A stretch of DNA of 64,000 nt from Arsukibacterium sp. UBA5043 (GTDB lineage Bacteria; Pseudomonadota; Gammaproteobacteria; Enterobacterales; Alteromonadaceae), in contig DIBV01000006.1 in NCBI GenBank assembly GCA_002415085.1, forward strand, positions 186,001-250,000, read 5' to 3'. The notes beneath the pieces were generated by a model that saw only the letters and a program-made list of their open reading frames with translations, did not search any database and was not told where the DNA came from. The position numbers and the translations under genes are program-made. Each line of letters starts with the position of its first letter. Within the stretch, counting starts at the first letter, position 1. Positions 29,769-39,469 of this stretch are shown here, piece after piece.

Positions 29769-31346
29769 ATGAGCAAGAACATTCACCACCATCGTATTTT
29801 AATTCTGGATTTCGGTTCGCAGTACACCCAGCTTATTGCCCGCCGGGTACGTGAAATTGGCGTGTATTGTGAATTATGGGCCTGGGATGTCAGCGACGAG
29901 CAAATTCGCGAATTTAACCCTACCGGCATTATTTTATCGGGTGGGCCGGAAAGCGTACCTAACCCGGACTCGCCACGGGCGCCGGAATATGTGTTTAACG
30001 CCGGTGTGCCGGTACTGGGCATTTGCTACGGCATGCAAACCATGGCCGAGCAGCTGGGCGGCAAGGTGCAGGGCTCGGATTTACGTGAGTTTGGCTATGC
30101 TCAGGTTGAGGTGATTGCCGCTAACGACTTTTTTGCCAAGATTGAAGATCATATTGGTGGCAACGGCAATGCCTTGCTCGACGTGTGGATGAGTCACGGC
30201 GATAAAGTGATGAGCATCCCTCCTGGTTTTGTGACTTGCGCCCAGACCACCACTTGTCCGCATGCCGGTATGGTTGATGAAGCCCGGCAATTCTATGGCG
30301 TGCAGTTCCACCCGGAAGTAACCCATACCCGTCAGGGCCTGCGGATGCTGGAGCATTTCGTGGTGAACATTTGTGGCTGCGACAAACTGTGGACGCCGGC
30401 TACCATTATTGAAGATGCGGTGGCCCGCTTAAAACAACAAATTGGTGACGACCGGGTTATTCTCGGCTTATCAGGCGGCGTAGACAGCTCGGTTACCGCC
30501 ATGCTGCTGCACCGTGCCATCGGTGCCAATCTGACGTGTGTGTTTGTTGATAACGGCTTGCTGCGGTTAAACGAAGGTAAGCAGGTCATGGATATGTTCG
30601 GCGACCACTTTGGCCTGAACATTATTAAAATTGATGCTGAGCAGCGCTTTTTAGATGCCTTAGCCGGTGAAAACGAGCCGGAAGCCAAACGCAAAATTAT
30701 TGGCCGGGTGTTTGTTGAAGTGTTCGACGAAGAGTCGCAAAAGCTGGAAAATGCCAAATGGCTGGCCCAGGGCACGATTTATCCTGATGTAATTGAATCT
30801 GCTGGTTCGGCTACCGGTAAAGCCCATGTCATTAAATCGCACCATAATGTCGGTGGTTTACCAGCCCATATGAAACTGGGGTTAGTAGAGCCGCTGCGTG
30901 AGCTGTTTAAAGATGAAGTACGCAAAGTAGGCCTGGAGCTGGGCCTGCCATACGATATGCTGTTCCGTCATCCTTTCCCGGGACCGGGTTTAGGGGTACG
31001 GGTACTGGGTGAAATTAAGAAAGAATACTGTGATTTACTGCGCCGGGCCGATGCCATCTTTATTGAAGAGCTGCACAAAGCGGATTTATACAATAAAGTC
31101 AGCCAGGCTTTTGCGGTGTTTTTACCGGTGAAATCAGTGGGCGTAATGGGTGATGCCCGTAAATACGACTGGGTTATTTCACTGCGTGCCGTGGAAACTA
31201 TCGATTTTATGACCGCACACTGGGCTCATTTACCCTATGAAATGCTGGGTAAGGTGTCGAACCGGATCATTAATGAAATTAATGGTATTTCCCGAGTAGT
31301 TTACGATATCAGCGGCAAACCCCCTGCCACCATCGAGTGGGAGTGA
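29769..31346 (+). CDS. guaA: GMP synthase (glutamine-hydrolysing)
   Basis: GuaA aminates XMP to GMP using glutamine. The 525-residue protein has the same length as E. coli GuaA. The class I glutamine amidotransferase domain has its nucleophile in [12 protein letters not shown] and the His/Glu pair in QFHPEVTHT. The ATP-pyrophosphatase P-loop is [15 protein letters not shown], and the C-terminal dimerisation domain ends KPPATIEWE. Confidence 0.98.
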   Translation: MSKNIHHHRILILDFGSQYTQLIARRVREIGVYCELWAWDVSDEQIREFNPTGIILSGGPESVPNPDSPRAPEYVFNAGVPVLGICYGMQTMAEQLGGKVQGSDLREFGYAQVEVIAANDFFAKIEDHIGGNGNALLDVWMSHGDKVMSIPPGFVTCAQTTTCPHAGMVDEARQFYGVQFHPEVTHTRQGLRMLEHFVVNICGCDKLWTPATIIEDAVARLKQQIGDDRVILGLSGGVDSSVTAMLLHRAIGANLTCVFVDNGLLRLNEGKQVMDMFGDHFGLNIIKIDAEQRFLDALAGENEPEAKRKIIGRVFVEVFDEESQKLENAKWLAQGTIYPDVIESAGSATGKAHVIKSHHNVGGLPAHMKLGLVEPLRELFKDEVRKVGLELGLPYDMLFRHPFPGPGLGVRVLGEIKKEYCDLLRRADAIFIEELHKADLYNKVSQAFAVFLPVKSVGVMGDARKYDWVISLRAVETIDFMTAHWAHLPYEMLGKVSNRIINEINGISRVVYDISGKPPATIEWE

Positions 31347-31376
31347 TTTAGTTAACTTTAATGTTAATTAATTTTT

Positions 31377-31400
31377 AAAAGGCGCCTTGGCGCCTTTTTT
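31377..31400 (+). terminator. Intrinsic terminator after guaA
   Basis: AAAAGGCG (31377-31384) and CGCCTTTT (31391-31398) form an 8-bp stem around CCTTGG, with the T-run continuing to 31400. It lies 30 bp after the guaA stop. Confidence 0.9.
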
Positions 31401-31476
31401 GTTTATCATGCTATGCTGCAGTTTTGATTTGGGGCGCAAGCGGGCGTCTGCAGTTAAGTTTATACGGAGTAACAGG

Positions 31477-32397
31477 ATGAACCATCGTTATACCCTTATC
31501 TGGCTGCTGGCATTCGCCCTGAGCGGCTGCGCTGCAAAACCTGAACCGGCTGCCAATGCTACTGTCACTGACAATGCTACGGCCATCGCTAATGCTGCGC
31601 CTGGCAGCCATCAGGCAGATAGGCCCGCGCCAAATACTGACGAGCTGACAGCTGCTGAGCAGTTAAGCGCCGGCCAGGCAACTACAGTAGAAACCTCACA
31701 GGGTACGCTGGCGCTTGAGCCCACCGTTGTTGATATGGAGCCGGCAGTGGAGGACAACAGCGCAGCTGGCGATATTGCGCCGCTGTATTACGATCCGCTG
31801 GAAGGTTGGAACCGCGCCGTATTTCGTTTTAATCATCTCTCTTACACTTATGCTTTAATTCCAATAGCTAAAGGCTATGAGAAAGTGTTGCCGGCGCCGG
31901 TTCGCGATAAAGTCAGTAATGCGTTTGCCAATATCCGTGAGCCGCTTAACCTGGTTAACAATACGTTAAGTGGCGACTTTAAAGGCGCCGGCAGTAATTT
32001 AGGCCGCTTTGTTATAAATTCGACAATAGGCATTCTTGGCTTGTTTGATCCGGCCACAGCCTGGTTTGAGCTACCTAAAGCAAAACAAAGTATTGCGGAT
32101 ACTTTAAGCCACTATCAGGTTGGTCATGGTCCTTATCTGGTTTTGCCCATTCTTGGTCAGAGTGATATACGGGGAGCAACCTCCGTGGTCGGGGAGGCGT
32201 TATTTCATCCAATTAACTATGTGGCCGAGACGCCAGAGCTTTATTACCTGCAAGGCCTGAACGTAATAAACAGTTTCTCTGGCCGCGCCACGCTATATCA
32301 AACCTTGTATCAACAGGCCGAAGATCCCTATATTTACTTTCGAAATCAGCATTTACAAAGCCTGAAACGGGATGAAGCTTATGTCAAACCAGAATAA
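31477..32397 (+). CDS. mlaA: MlaA (VacJ) outer membrane lipid asymmetry lipoprotein
   Basis: MlaA extracts mislocalised phospholipid from the outer leaflet and passes it to the Mla pathway. ATG 31477 gives a lipoprotein signal ending FALSGC (Cys18). An Ala/Thr/Glu-rich linker of about 80 residues precedes the MlaA domain (YDPLEGWNRAVFRFNHLSY, GRFVINSTIGILGLFDPAT). At 306 residues it exceeds the usual ~250 because of that linker. The following RND gene starts inside its 3' end, so the two are translated together. Confidence 0.94.
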   Translation: MNHRYTLIWLLAFALSGCAAKPEPAANATVTDNATAIANAAPGSHQADRPAPNTDELTAAEQLSAGQATTVETSQGTLALEPTVVDMEPAVEDNSAAGDIAPLYYDPLEGWNRAVFRFNHLSYTYALIPIAKGYEKVLPAPVRDKVSNAFANIREPLNLVNNTLSGDFKGAGSNLGRFVINSTIGILGLFDPATAWFELPKAKQSIADTLSHYQVGHGPYLVLPILGQSDIRGATSVVGEALFHPINYVAETPELYYLQGLNVINSFSGRATLYQTLYQQAEDPYIYFRNQHLQSLKRDEAYVKPE

Positions 32398-34813
32398 GCA
32401 AACGGGAATTACCCAGTGGTTGGGGGATACCATTGTTGGAAATCGCTGGCTGATTATCGGTGTATTTCTGGTGCTGGCGGCAGTGGCTTCGGTTTTTTTA
32501 AGCCAGTTCAGAATTGATGCCTCCGCTGAAACGTTGCTGGTAAAAAATAATGAACTGTATATTAAAAGCCAACTGGCGAATCAGCGTTTTGCGCCGGATG
32601 AATTTATTCTGGTGGCTTACAAGCCGCACGATGGTGAGCTTTTCTCTGCACAAACCTTTGCTGATATCACCGTTATAAGCGCTGAGTACGCCAAGCTTGA
32701 GCGGGTGAGTTCAGTAACCTCGATGCTGACGGTGCCGCTGCTGAAGGATGCCAGTGCTTTTACTTCAGGGGCCGAGGTAGAAAGCCTGACCTGGCAACAG
32801 CAGCAGTATGCGCCGCAAGAGATGCAGCAGTTGTTAACGGACCATCCTATTTTTACTGATTTGCTACTGAACAAAGCGCAAACCGCCGCTGGCATTCAGA
32901 TTGTTTTTAAAGCAAATAGTAAGTTGCAGCAGCTTGACCGGAAAATTCTGGATATTCAGGCGCTGACACTTAAGCGCCCCCTGACGGCTGACGAAGAAGC
33001 AGAAATCAGCAAACTTCAACAAGCTGCCGATCCAATCCGCCAGCAGCTGAGCCAGCAGCGCCAGCAGGAAATCGAGCAGATAGAGCAAATTAACCAGCAG
33101 GTAGCCAAGCAGGCACAAACCTTTATTGGCGGCGCTTATGTGGTTGGCCAGCATCTGGTTAGCATGATTAAAAGTGATTTAACCAGCTTCGGTCTGGCGA
33201 TAGCGCTGATTATTGCCGTTTTGTTACTGGTTATCTATAGAAGCTGGCGGTGGGTTTGTTTTCCGCTGCTTAGCTGCGCCGTTAGCGTACTGCTAACCTG
33301 TGGCTTGTTTGGCATGTTGGATATTCGTACCACGGTAATTTCAGCTAACTTTATCGCGCTGCAGTTAATACTGACCCTGGCCGTGATGATCCACCTGCTG
33401 GGTGCCTATCGGGAAATTGCCCGCGATGAGCCGGAACGGGATCAGCAACAGCGGGTAACCGGTATGCTGGTGCAGAAACTATCCCCTTGCTTCTATGCCA
33501 CTCTGACTACCTCGGTCGGCTTTGGCTCACTTATTTTCAGCGGTATTCAGCCGGTAGTCGATTTTGGTTTTATGATGCTGATAGCGATGTTAATTACGAT
33601 GAGTGTCAGCTTGTTGTTATTTCCGGCATTACTGAGTTTGTTAAAAGCACGGCCTGAAACAGCCGACTTTGCCTGGTTACAACAGGGACTGCAAAAGGCC
33701 GCAGCAGGGGTTAGTCGCTGGCCTTACCCGGTCATACTGATTCTCGTTGTCGTGTTTGCCGGGCTGGCAACGGGCATTAGCCGGCTTAATGTTGAAAACA
33801 GCTTTATTAATTATTTTGCCAAAGACACGCAGGTGCATCAGGAGCTGGCCTTTATTGATCAGCAATTCGGTGGTTCTACGCCGCTGGATATTGTGATAAC
33901 CCTTGACCCGCAACAGGCTAAACCGGATCTGGTGATTAGCGCCGACCAGTTAAACCAGCTGCATGTAGCGCATGCTGCAGTAAACGCGTTTGACGCCACC
34001 GGCAGCGTTACGTCCCTGATCAACTTTACCACGCTGGCCAGACAGCTTAACGATGACAAACCGCTTACGGAGTATGAGCTGGATGCGATTTACGAAATGC
34101 TCAGTACCAAGGTGACTAACCAGCTGGTGGGGGCGTATTTGGCCGAGACACCGCAGCAGGTGCGCATTGCCAGCCGCATTCAGGATACCACCGCAGGTTT
34201 GAACCGCGAGCAACTTATGCAGCAGTTGCATCAGGACCTGCAGGCCGTTGGCCTGGCAGAGCAAGACTATCAGCTAACCAACTTGTTCGTGCTGTATCAG
34301 GATATTCTGGCGCGCTTGTTTGACTCACAGGTAACGACACTGGGGCTGGTGTATTTGGCCCTGGGCCTGGTGTTGCTGGCAATTTTCCGTTCACTGAAAA
34401 TTGCATTAATTGCGCTGCTCCCCAATATTTTGACTACTCTGGGGATTCTCGGCCTGATTGGCTGGCTTAATATTCCGCTGGATCTGATGACGATAACCAT
34501 TGCTGCCATAGCCATGGGCATTGCTGTTGATGATACTATTCACTTTGTGCACAACTACCTGCAGCATCCCGGAAACAATGCCATTGGCGCTACTTTTAAG
34601 CATACCGGTATGGCCATTGTCTTTACTTCGGTGATCATCGCTGCCGGTTTTGCCGTGTTTGGCTTTTCGGATTTTCTACCCAGCGTATATTTTGGAGTGT
34701 TGACGGCGGCGGCCATGTTAATGGCACTGATAACCGACTTAACCATTTTGCCTGCACTACTCGACCGGTTTGTGAGTACCGGCAATAGCCGCCAGCCCAG
34801 CGCTGAGGCGTGA
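32381..34813 (+). CDS. RND/MMPL-family exporter (COG1033 type)
   Basis: The ~810-residue inner membrane protein has two repeats of one plus five membrane helices with large periplasmic loops, the COG1033 MMPL/hopanoid-type RND layout. The second half has GIAVDDTIHFVHNYL, the conserved proton-relay segment; the first has a matching HLLGAYREIARDEP. ATG 32381 is preferred to 32372 because the latter leaves no room for a ribosome site. It overlaps mlaA, and MlaA-RND pairing suggests lipid movement across the envelope. Cargo is inferred, not shown. Confidence 0.85.
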   Translation: MSNQNKQTGITQWLGDTIVGNRWLIIGVFLVLAAVASVFLSQFRIDASAETLLVKNNELYIKSQLANQRFAPDEFILVAYKPHDGELFSAQTFADITVISAEYAKLERVSSVTSMLTVPLLKDASAFTSGAEVESLTWQQQQYAPQEMQQLLTDHPIFTDLLLNKAQTAAGIQIVFKANSKLQQLDRKILDIQALTLKRPLTADEEAEISKLQQAADPIRQQLSQQRQQEIEQIEQINQQVAKQAQTFIGGAYVVGQHLVSMIKSDLTSFGLAIALIIAVLLLVIYRSWRWVCFPLLSCAVSVLLTCGLFGMLDIRTTVISANFIALQLILTLAVMIHLLGAYREIARDEPERDQQQRVTGMLVQKLSPCFYATLTTSVGFGSLIFSGIQPVVDFGFMMLIAMLITMSVSLLLFPALLSLLKARPETADFAWLQQGLQKAAAGVSRWPYPVILILVVVFAGLATGISRLNVENSFINYFAKDTQVHQELAFIDQQFGGSTPLDIVITLDPQQAKPDLVISADQLNQLHVAHAAVNAFDATGSVTSLINFTTLARQLNDDKPLTEYELDAIYEMLSTKVTNQLVGAYLAETPQQVRIASRIQDTTAGLNREQLMQQLHQDLQAVGLAEQDYQLTNLFVLYQDILARLFDSQVTTLGLVYLALGLVLLAIFRSLKIALIALLPNILTTLGILGLIGWLNIPLDLMTITIAAIAMGIAVDDTIHFVHNYLQHPGNNAIGATFKHTGMAIVFTSVIIAAGFAVFGFSDFLPSVYFGVLTAAAMLMALITDLTILPALLDRFVSTGNSRQPSAEA

Positions 34814-34957
34814 CAACAAGGCCATGCAAGAGATGTTTCGGGATTAAAAGACACTAAGACCACAGACCTTTGTGTCAATATGCTTGTAGCCAGTCAGTTA
34901 GCTGGTTATGCTGTGGCTACAGACATTTTTAAAAGTGCAGATCAGGCTCGTGCAGTT

Positions 34958-37612
34958 ATGAGGTTAAGAGAAACGCTGGTTGCCTATATGTTGCCGTTGC
35001 TGGTGCTACCGGTGTTATTGTTCGGTTATCTGGCCTATCAATACAGTCAGCGCTACATGCAGCAACAAACCTTTTATCAGGTTCGTAGTGCGCTGGCTGG
35101 CCAGCAGCAGCAGTTAAATGATTTTATCAATACTAAGCAAACGCAATTGCAAATGCTGGCGCTAAACCCTAATTTACAAAACTACCTGCAAACTAATGAC
35201 CCCGTATTGCTGAGCCCACTGCAACGTTATTGGCAGCGCTTCAGGACAGAGCAGCCGGCTATTGAAGCCATTAAGCTGGTGCAGCTTAATGGCGAATATG
35301 CGCTGCACCTGCCCGAGATCACCGATACCATTACGGTACCCAATCGCTTTCGCAATGAGTATTTTTCACCGCTGCAGGCCATGATTGATGATCAGGGCTA
35401 TTTTCTGGCGTTGTTACCGGGTAGCCGTGAGCGAAAATTGTACTTTGCCCGAAAGCTTTACCTTAGTTCTGTTACAGAATCACGCCGATTATGGGGCTAT
35501 CTGGTTATTATGGTCAGTCCGGATTTACTGGATAATGTTGTTAACTCTCCTTACACCAGTAACAGCGTCAGCCTGATAATCAGCAAAACCGCCAATATTG
35601 CCTATGCTGCTGATCAGGTATTAATTAACAGTGCTTTTGCGCCAACTAATTTTCGGCAAATTCAGCAAAGTATTGCTGCTAACAGTCTGCAAAGTGTGTT
35701 GTTACTGGGTCAGTACCGCGAGTTGTTAGGGGCACCACTGCCGGGTAACTATCAGCTGCTATATGGGCTGGATCCAGCACAACTTTATAGCGAGCAACGC
35801 TGGCTATCCCGGGTGTTGGTGTTGCTGATGGTCTTGGTTTGCCTGCTGTTGCCGTTGCTGGTCTACTGGTTGTTAATAAAACATATTTTCAGCCCAGTTA
35901 AACAGCTTACCGCAGCGAAAACTGCGGTCGGGCGGGGCGATTTATCGGTACTGCTCGAAGTAAAAAAACAAGATGAGCTCGGTGATATGTTTGCCGCTTT
36001 TAACGTGATGGTGCGCCAACTGAGGGTATACCGTGAGCGTGAGCGTGTTTATAAGCAGCAACTGGAGGACAAAGTGCTGCGTCGAACGCAGGATCTGGCC
36101 CGCGCCAATGATGATTTAGCTGGAGCCAACCAGGAGCTGATTTTAGCCAGGGAAACTGCCGAACAGGCTAACCGCTTAAAAAGTGTCTTTCTGGCCAATA
36201 TGAGTCATGAAATCCGTACCCCGTTAACGGCTATTATTGGTTTTAGTGAGCAGGCGCTACAGGAAAACGACCCCGATAAACGGCTAGATTACTTAAAGCG
36301 CGTACTAAAAAGTGGCGACCATCTTCTGGGCCTGATTAACGATATTTTAGATTTATCCAAAATTGAAGCCGATAAACTTGAATTGGAACACGAGAAATTT
36401 GATTGTCTGGCTGCCATCGATGACATTTACCAACTGGCCTGCGAACAGGCGCAAAGTAAAGGGCTGACGTGTCAGCTGAAATGGCATTTTCCACTACCAA
36501 AATATCTGCTTAGTGATAGCCTTCGCTTTCGCCAGGTCCTGCTTAATCTTAGCAGTAACGCTGTTAAATTTACCCAGAAGGGTAAGGTGGTGTTTCAGGT
36601 GAATTATGACCAGCTGGCCAGACAATTATCAATAAAAGTAAAAGATACTGGTATTGGTATGAATGAAGACGAGCTGGCCCGTATTTTCCGCCCCTTTGTC
36701 CAGGCTGATGCCACCGTGACCCGCCACTTTGGTGGTACCGGCCTGGGGTTAGTGATCTCGAAAAGATTAATGGAACAAATGGATGGCGATATACAAGTTG
36801 AAAGTGTCAAAGGGATAGGCAGTTGCTTTGAAGTGATCTTACATTGCCAGCAGCAGGACATTGAGTTAGTTAACGAATATCAGCCATCCCAGAAACAGGC
36901 TCCGACCACCAGCTTGTTAGCCACTGACAGTACAATCAGGGTGCTGGTAGCAGAGGACAATCCGGATAATCAGCTACTGCTTAAATTACTGTTGGAGAAA
37001 AGTAAGGTGACCGTGGTCGTGGTCGACAACGGCCATAAAGCCGTTGAGCGGGCGCTGCAGGATGATTTCGATTTAGTTTTTATGGATATGCAAATGCCGC
37101 TAATGGGCGGCGAAGAAGCCACCCGACTGATCAGGCATGCTGGGATAGAAGTGCCTATTATTGCGGTAACCGCCAATGTGATGAGTGAGGACGTTGAACG
37201 TTATAAAAAAGCGGGTTGTCAGGCGTTGTTGGGCAAACCGGTGGTACAAAGTGAGTTTTTAGCAATACTGAACCGATTTGCGAACGTTCGCAAAAACACA
37301 GAAGATGAGTGGTTGCAACGGTTAGCACAGGATCCGCAAATGCAGGCATTAAAGCAGCAATTTGGCGAGCAGTTACCCGGGTTACTTGCTGAATTACGCC
37401 AATACGCTCAAACCGAAGACTGGGCTGCATTGCGTTTTGCTGCCCATAGCCTAAAGGGCAGTGCCGGTAGTATGGGCTACCCACAGGTGACCCGTTTAGC
37501 TGGAGAGATAGAGCAAGCGGTAACCAGAAAGCCGACTGACATCGCAGATTTGTTAGTTGAGCTCACTGAACATATTGAGCAAAATCAGCTAAGTAGCCAA
37601 GCCGAGCATTAA
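34958..37612 (+). CDS. Hybrid sensor histidine kinase with receiver and Hpt domains
   Basis: About 884 residues from ATG 34958; an in-frame ATG at 34880 would add 26 residues, and neither has a good ribosome site. Order: membrane helix 1 (near 10-30), periplasmic sensor domain to about 280, helix 2, HAMP (PVKQLTAAKTAVGRGDLSV), HisKA with His417 in ANMSHEIRTPL, ATPase (N box NLSSNAVKF, G box GGTGLGLVISKRL). A receiver with Asp710 (VFMDMQMP) and an Hpt domain with His830 (AAHSLKGSAG) complete an internal phosphorelay. The HDOD gene follows after 18 bp. Confidence 0.93.
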   Translation: MRLRETLVAYMLPLLVLPVLLFGYLAYQYSQRYMQQQTFYQVRSALAGQQQQLNDFINTKQTQLQMLALNPNLQNYLQTNDPVLLSPLQRYWQRFRTEQPAIEAIKLVQLNGEYALHLPEITDTITVPNRFRNEYFSPLQAMIDDQGYFLALLPGSRERKLYFARKLYLSSVTESRRLWGYLVIMVSPDLLDNVVNSPYTSNSVSLIISKTANIAYAADQVLINSAFAPTNFRQIQQSIAANSLQSVLLLGQYRELLGAPLPGNYQLLYGLDPAQLYSEQRWLSRVLVLLMVLVCLLLPLLVYWLLIKHIFSPVKQLTAAKTAVGRGDLSVLLEVKKQDELGDMFAAFNVMVRQLRVYRERERVYKQQLEDKVLRRTQDLARANDDLAGANQELILARETAEQANRLKSVFLANMSHEIRTPLTAIIGFSEQALQENDPDKRLDYLKRVLKSGDHLLGLINDILDLSKIEADKLELEHEKFDCLAAIDDIYQLACEQAQSKGLTCQLKWHFPLPKYLLSDSLRFRQVLLNLSSNAVKFTQKGKVVFQVNYDQLARQLSIKVKDTGIGMNEDELARIFRPFVQADATVTRHFGGTGLGLVISKRLMEQMDGDIQVESVKGIGSCFEVILHCQQQDIELVNEYQPSQKQAPTTSLLATDSTIRVLVAEDNPDNQLLLKLLLEKSKVTVVVVDNGHKAVERALQDDFDLVFMDMQMPLMGGEEATRLIRHAGIEVPIIAVTANVMSEDVERYKKAGCQALLGKPVVQSEFLAILNRFANVRKNTEDEWLQRLAQDPQMQALKQQFGEQLPGLLAELRQYAQTEDWAALRFAAHSLKGSAGSMGYPQVTRLAGEIEQAVTRKPTDIADLLVELTEHIEQNQLSSQAEH

Positions 37613-37630
37613 CCACTGACGGGAGACACC

Positions 37631-38467
37631 ATGAGCGCACAACGTGCTTTACTAATTATTCTGGATGAAAAAATACGCTCTGATCGACTGGTGCTTCCTA
37701 CGTTGCCGGATATTGCGTTGAAGGTTCGTGAGCGCGCCGATGACCCGCAAATAAGTTTGCAGCAAATGGCCAATGTGATTAGCCAGGACCCGGCATTATC
37801 AGCCAGGATGATCAAAGTCGCTAACAGTGCATTTATGGGACGCTCTATTCAGGTAAACAGTTTAAATCAGGCGGTGACCCGGATTGGCCTGAGCCAGATA
37901 AAAAATATCTCGATTGCGATGGCAATGGAACAGTTGTTTGTGTCTCAGCACAAGCAGGTACAACAGCAATTGGACCGCTTGTGGCGTGACAGTGTGCAAA
38001 CCGCCAGTGTGGCAGTAGCCTGCTTGCAGTTTTATAAAGCACTTCATAGCAGTTGTAAGCTGAATATCGACGTGATGGCGTTGGCGGCACTCGTGCATAA
38101 CATCGGGGCACTGCCGGTACTGATTGAAGCTGAGCGCCATCCAGAAGTATTTGGTCACCCGGCTTTTATGCAGGTGTTGATCGATAAAATTGCCGCGATA
38201 ATAGGCTTAAAAATTATCAAAAACTGGGGCTTTGGCGAAGAGTTTATGCCAGTGGTAGAGCACTGGCGAACGCCGCAAAGTGAGCCGGTGCCTGGCTATA
38301 CCGATTTTATCCGGCTGGCGGCAATTAATCGTAATTATTACCTGCCTGAGCAGGCTCAGGTGCTGTTGGCGAACTATGTGGCTCATCAACTGGTGCCGGT
38401 GCCTGAGTTTATGCAGCAACCGGAAATTGCCGGTTGCTACCAGGATGTGCGGGCGCTTTTTCAATAA
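37631..38467 (+). CDS. HDOD-domain signalling protein
   Basis: The 278-residue protein is nearly all one HDOD domain (LPTLPDIALKVRERADDP, ISQDPALSARMIKVANSAF, ALVHNIGALPVLIEA). HDOD proteins are HD-like but usually lack the catalytic metal residues and act in signalling, often with two-component or c-di-GMP systems. The HD pair is replaced here by VHNIG. It is 18 bp downstream of the hybrid kinase and probably works with it. Confidence 0.9.
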   Translation: MSAQRALLIILDEKIRSDRLVLPTLPDIALKVRERADDPQISLQQMANVISQDPALSARMIKVANSAFMGRSIQVNSLNQAVTRIGLSQIKNISIAMAMEQLFVSQHKQVQQQLDRLWRDSVQTASVAVACLQFYKALHSSCKLNIDVMALAALVHNIGALPVLIEAERHPEVFGHPAFMQVLIDKIAAIIGLKIIKNWGFGEEFMPVVEHWRTPQSEPVPGYTDFIRLAAINRNYYLPEQAQVLLANYVAHQLVPVPEFMQQPEIAGCYQDVRALFQ

Positions 38468-38518
38468 ACCCGATACTTTTGCACCAACGCATAGCCCGTG
38501 ATGGAACGGCCTGACTCA

Positions 38519-39424
38519 TTACTGGTCATCAGTGGCCTGTAACCGAACTGCAATAGCTTGCAAAGCCTGGTTCAGACTGCTGCTCATTAGTAACAGATCA
38601 GCATCAAGTCGCAAGCTTAAATCTTCCCAGCCCATTTCTTCATTCTGGCCGGTCAACAGTTCATGGTATTTTATACCTTTAATACTGCTATCGTCACTGA
38701 CATGCAGGCTTAAACCTTCATTTTGCTGTAATGCAATTTTGGTCACCAGTTTATCCTGCAGATGGCTCTGTACTTCGTCAGCACTTAGCAGGTGGTTGCT
38801 AAATTTAACTTTGGCACCTTCTTCATCAGGCGCTTTTAGTTCAGCATCATTACCCAATGCGAACCCTTCTGGCAGTGCCTGATCCTGCAGCCATAACTGC
38901 AGGTGCGAGTTCAATTTATGATTATCCAGCCAGGGTAACGCCGGTAACGAGCCCAGCGCCTTGCGTAACAGCGCCAGAATGTCTTCCGCTTTGCCGGCAC
39001 CGCCGGTATTTATCACCAGCCAGTTATGCTCAGCGTCGTAATAACCATGGGTCAGGGTAGAGCGGCTGAATGCCCGGGGCAGCAGGGTTTGAATTAATTC
39101 TTCTTTCAGGCTTTGTTTTTCTTTACGGCTAAGCGACCGTCCCTGCTCTGCAGCCATGGCATCAATTTTTGGTTGCAATTCTTCATTAATTACCGCCGCC
39201 GGCAATACTTTCTCCTGGCGTTTTACGGCAAACAACCAGCCCTGAGCCATCGGATGGCAGTATTGCTTAATGCTGGCATGCAGCGGGAAGCTAAAACCGG
39301 TTTTGACGGCTTCCTGGCCAGTACAGGGGGCAAACTTAAATTCCGCCAATGCGTCTTCCAATTGCTGCGGATCAGTGCTTAACGGGGCACTTAACTTGTA
39401 AACCCGGATATTTTTAAACCACAT
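38519..39424 (-). CDS. rdgC: Recombination-associated protein RdgC
   Basis: RdgC is a ring-shaped DNA-binding protein that limits RecA-dependent recombination. The 301-residue protein starts MWFKNIRVYKLSAPLSTDP and shows the family segments FAPCTGQEAVKTGFSFP and YHELLTGQNEEMGW. E. coli RdgC is 303 residues. It converges on the HDOD gene. Confidence 0.96.
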   Translation of the reverse strand: MWFKNIRVYKLSAPLSTDPQQLEDALAEFKFAPCTGQEAVKTGFSFPLHASIKQYCHPMAQGWLFAVKRQEKVLPAAVINEELQPKIDAMAAEQGRSLSRKEKQSLKEELIQTLLPRAFSRSTLTHGYYDAEHNWLVINTGGAGKAEDILALLRKALGSLPALPWLDNHKLNSHLQLWLQDQALPEGFALGNDAELKAPDEEGAKVKFSNHLLSADEVQSHLQDKLVTKIALQQNEGLSLHVSDDSSIKGIKYHELLTGQNEEMGWEDLSLRLDADLLLMSSSLNQALQAIAVRLQATDDQ

Positions 39425-39469
39425 AAAAAACCTGTCCTTCTTCTAACAAGCTGGCGAGTATAACGCGGA

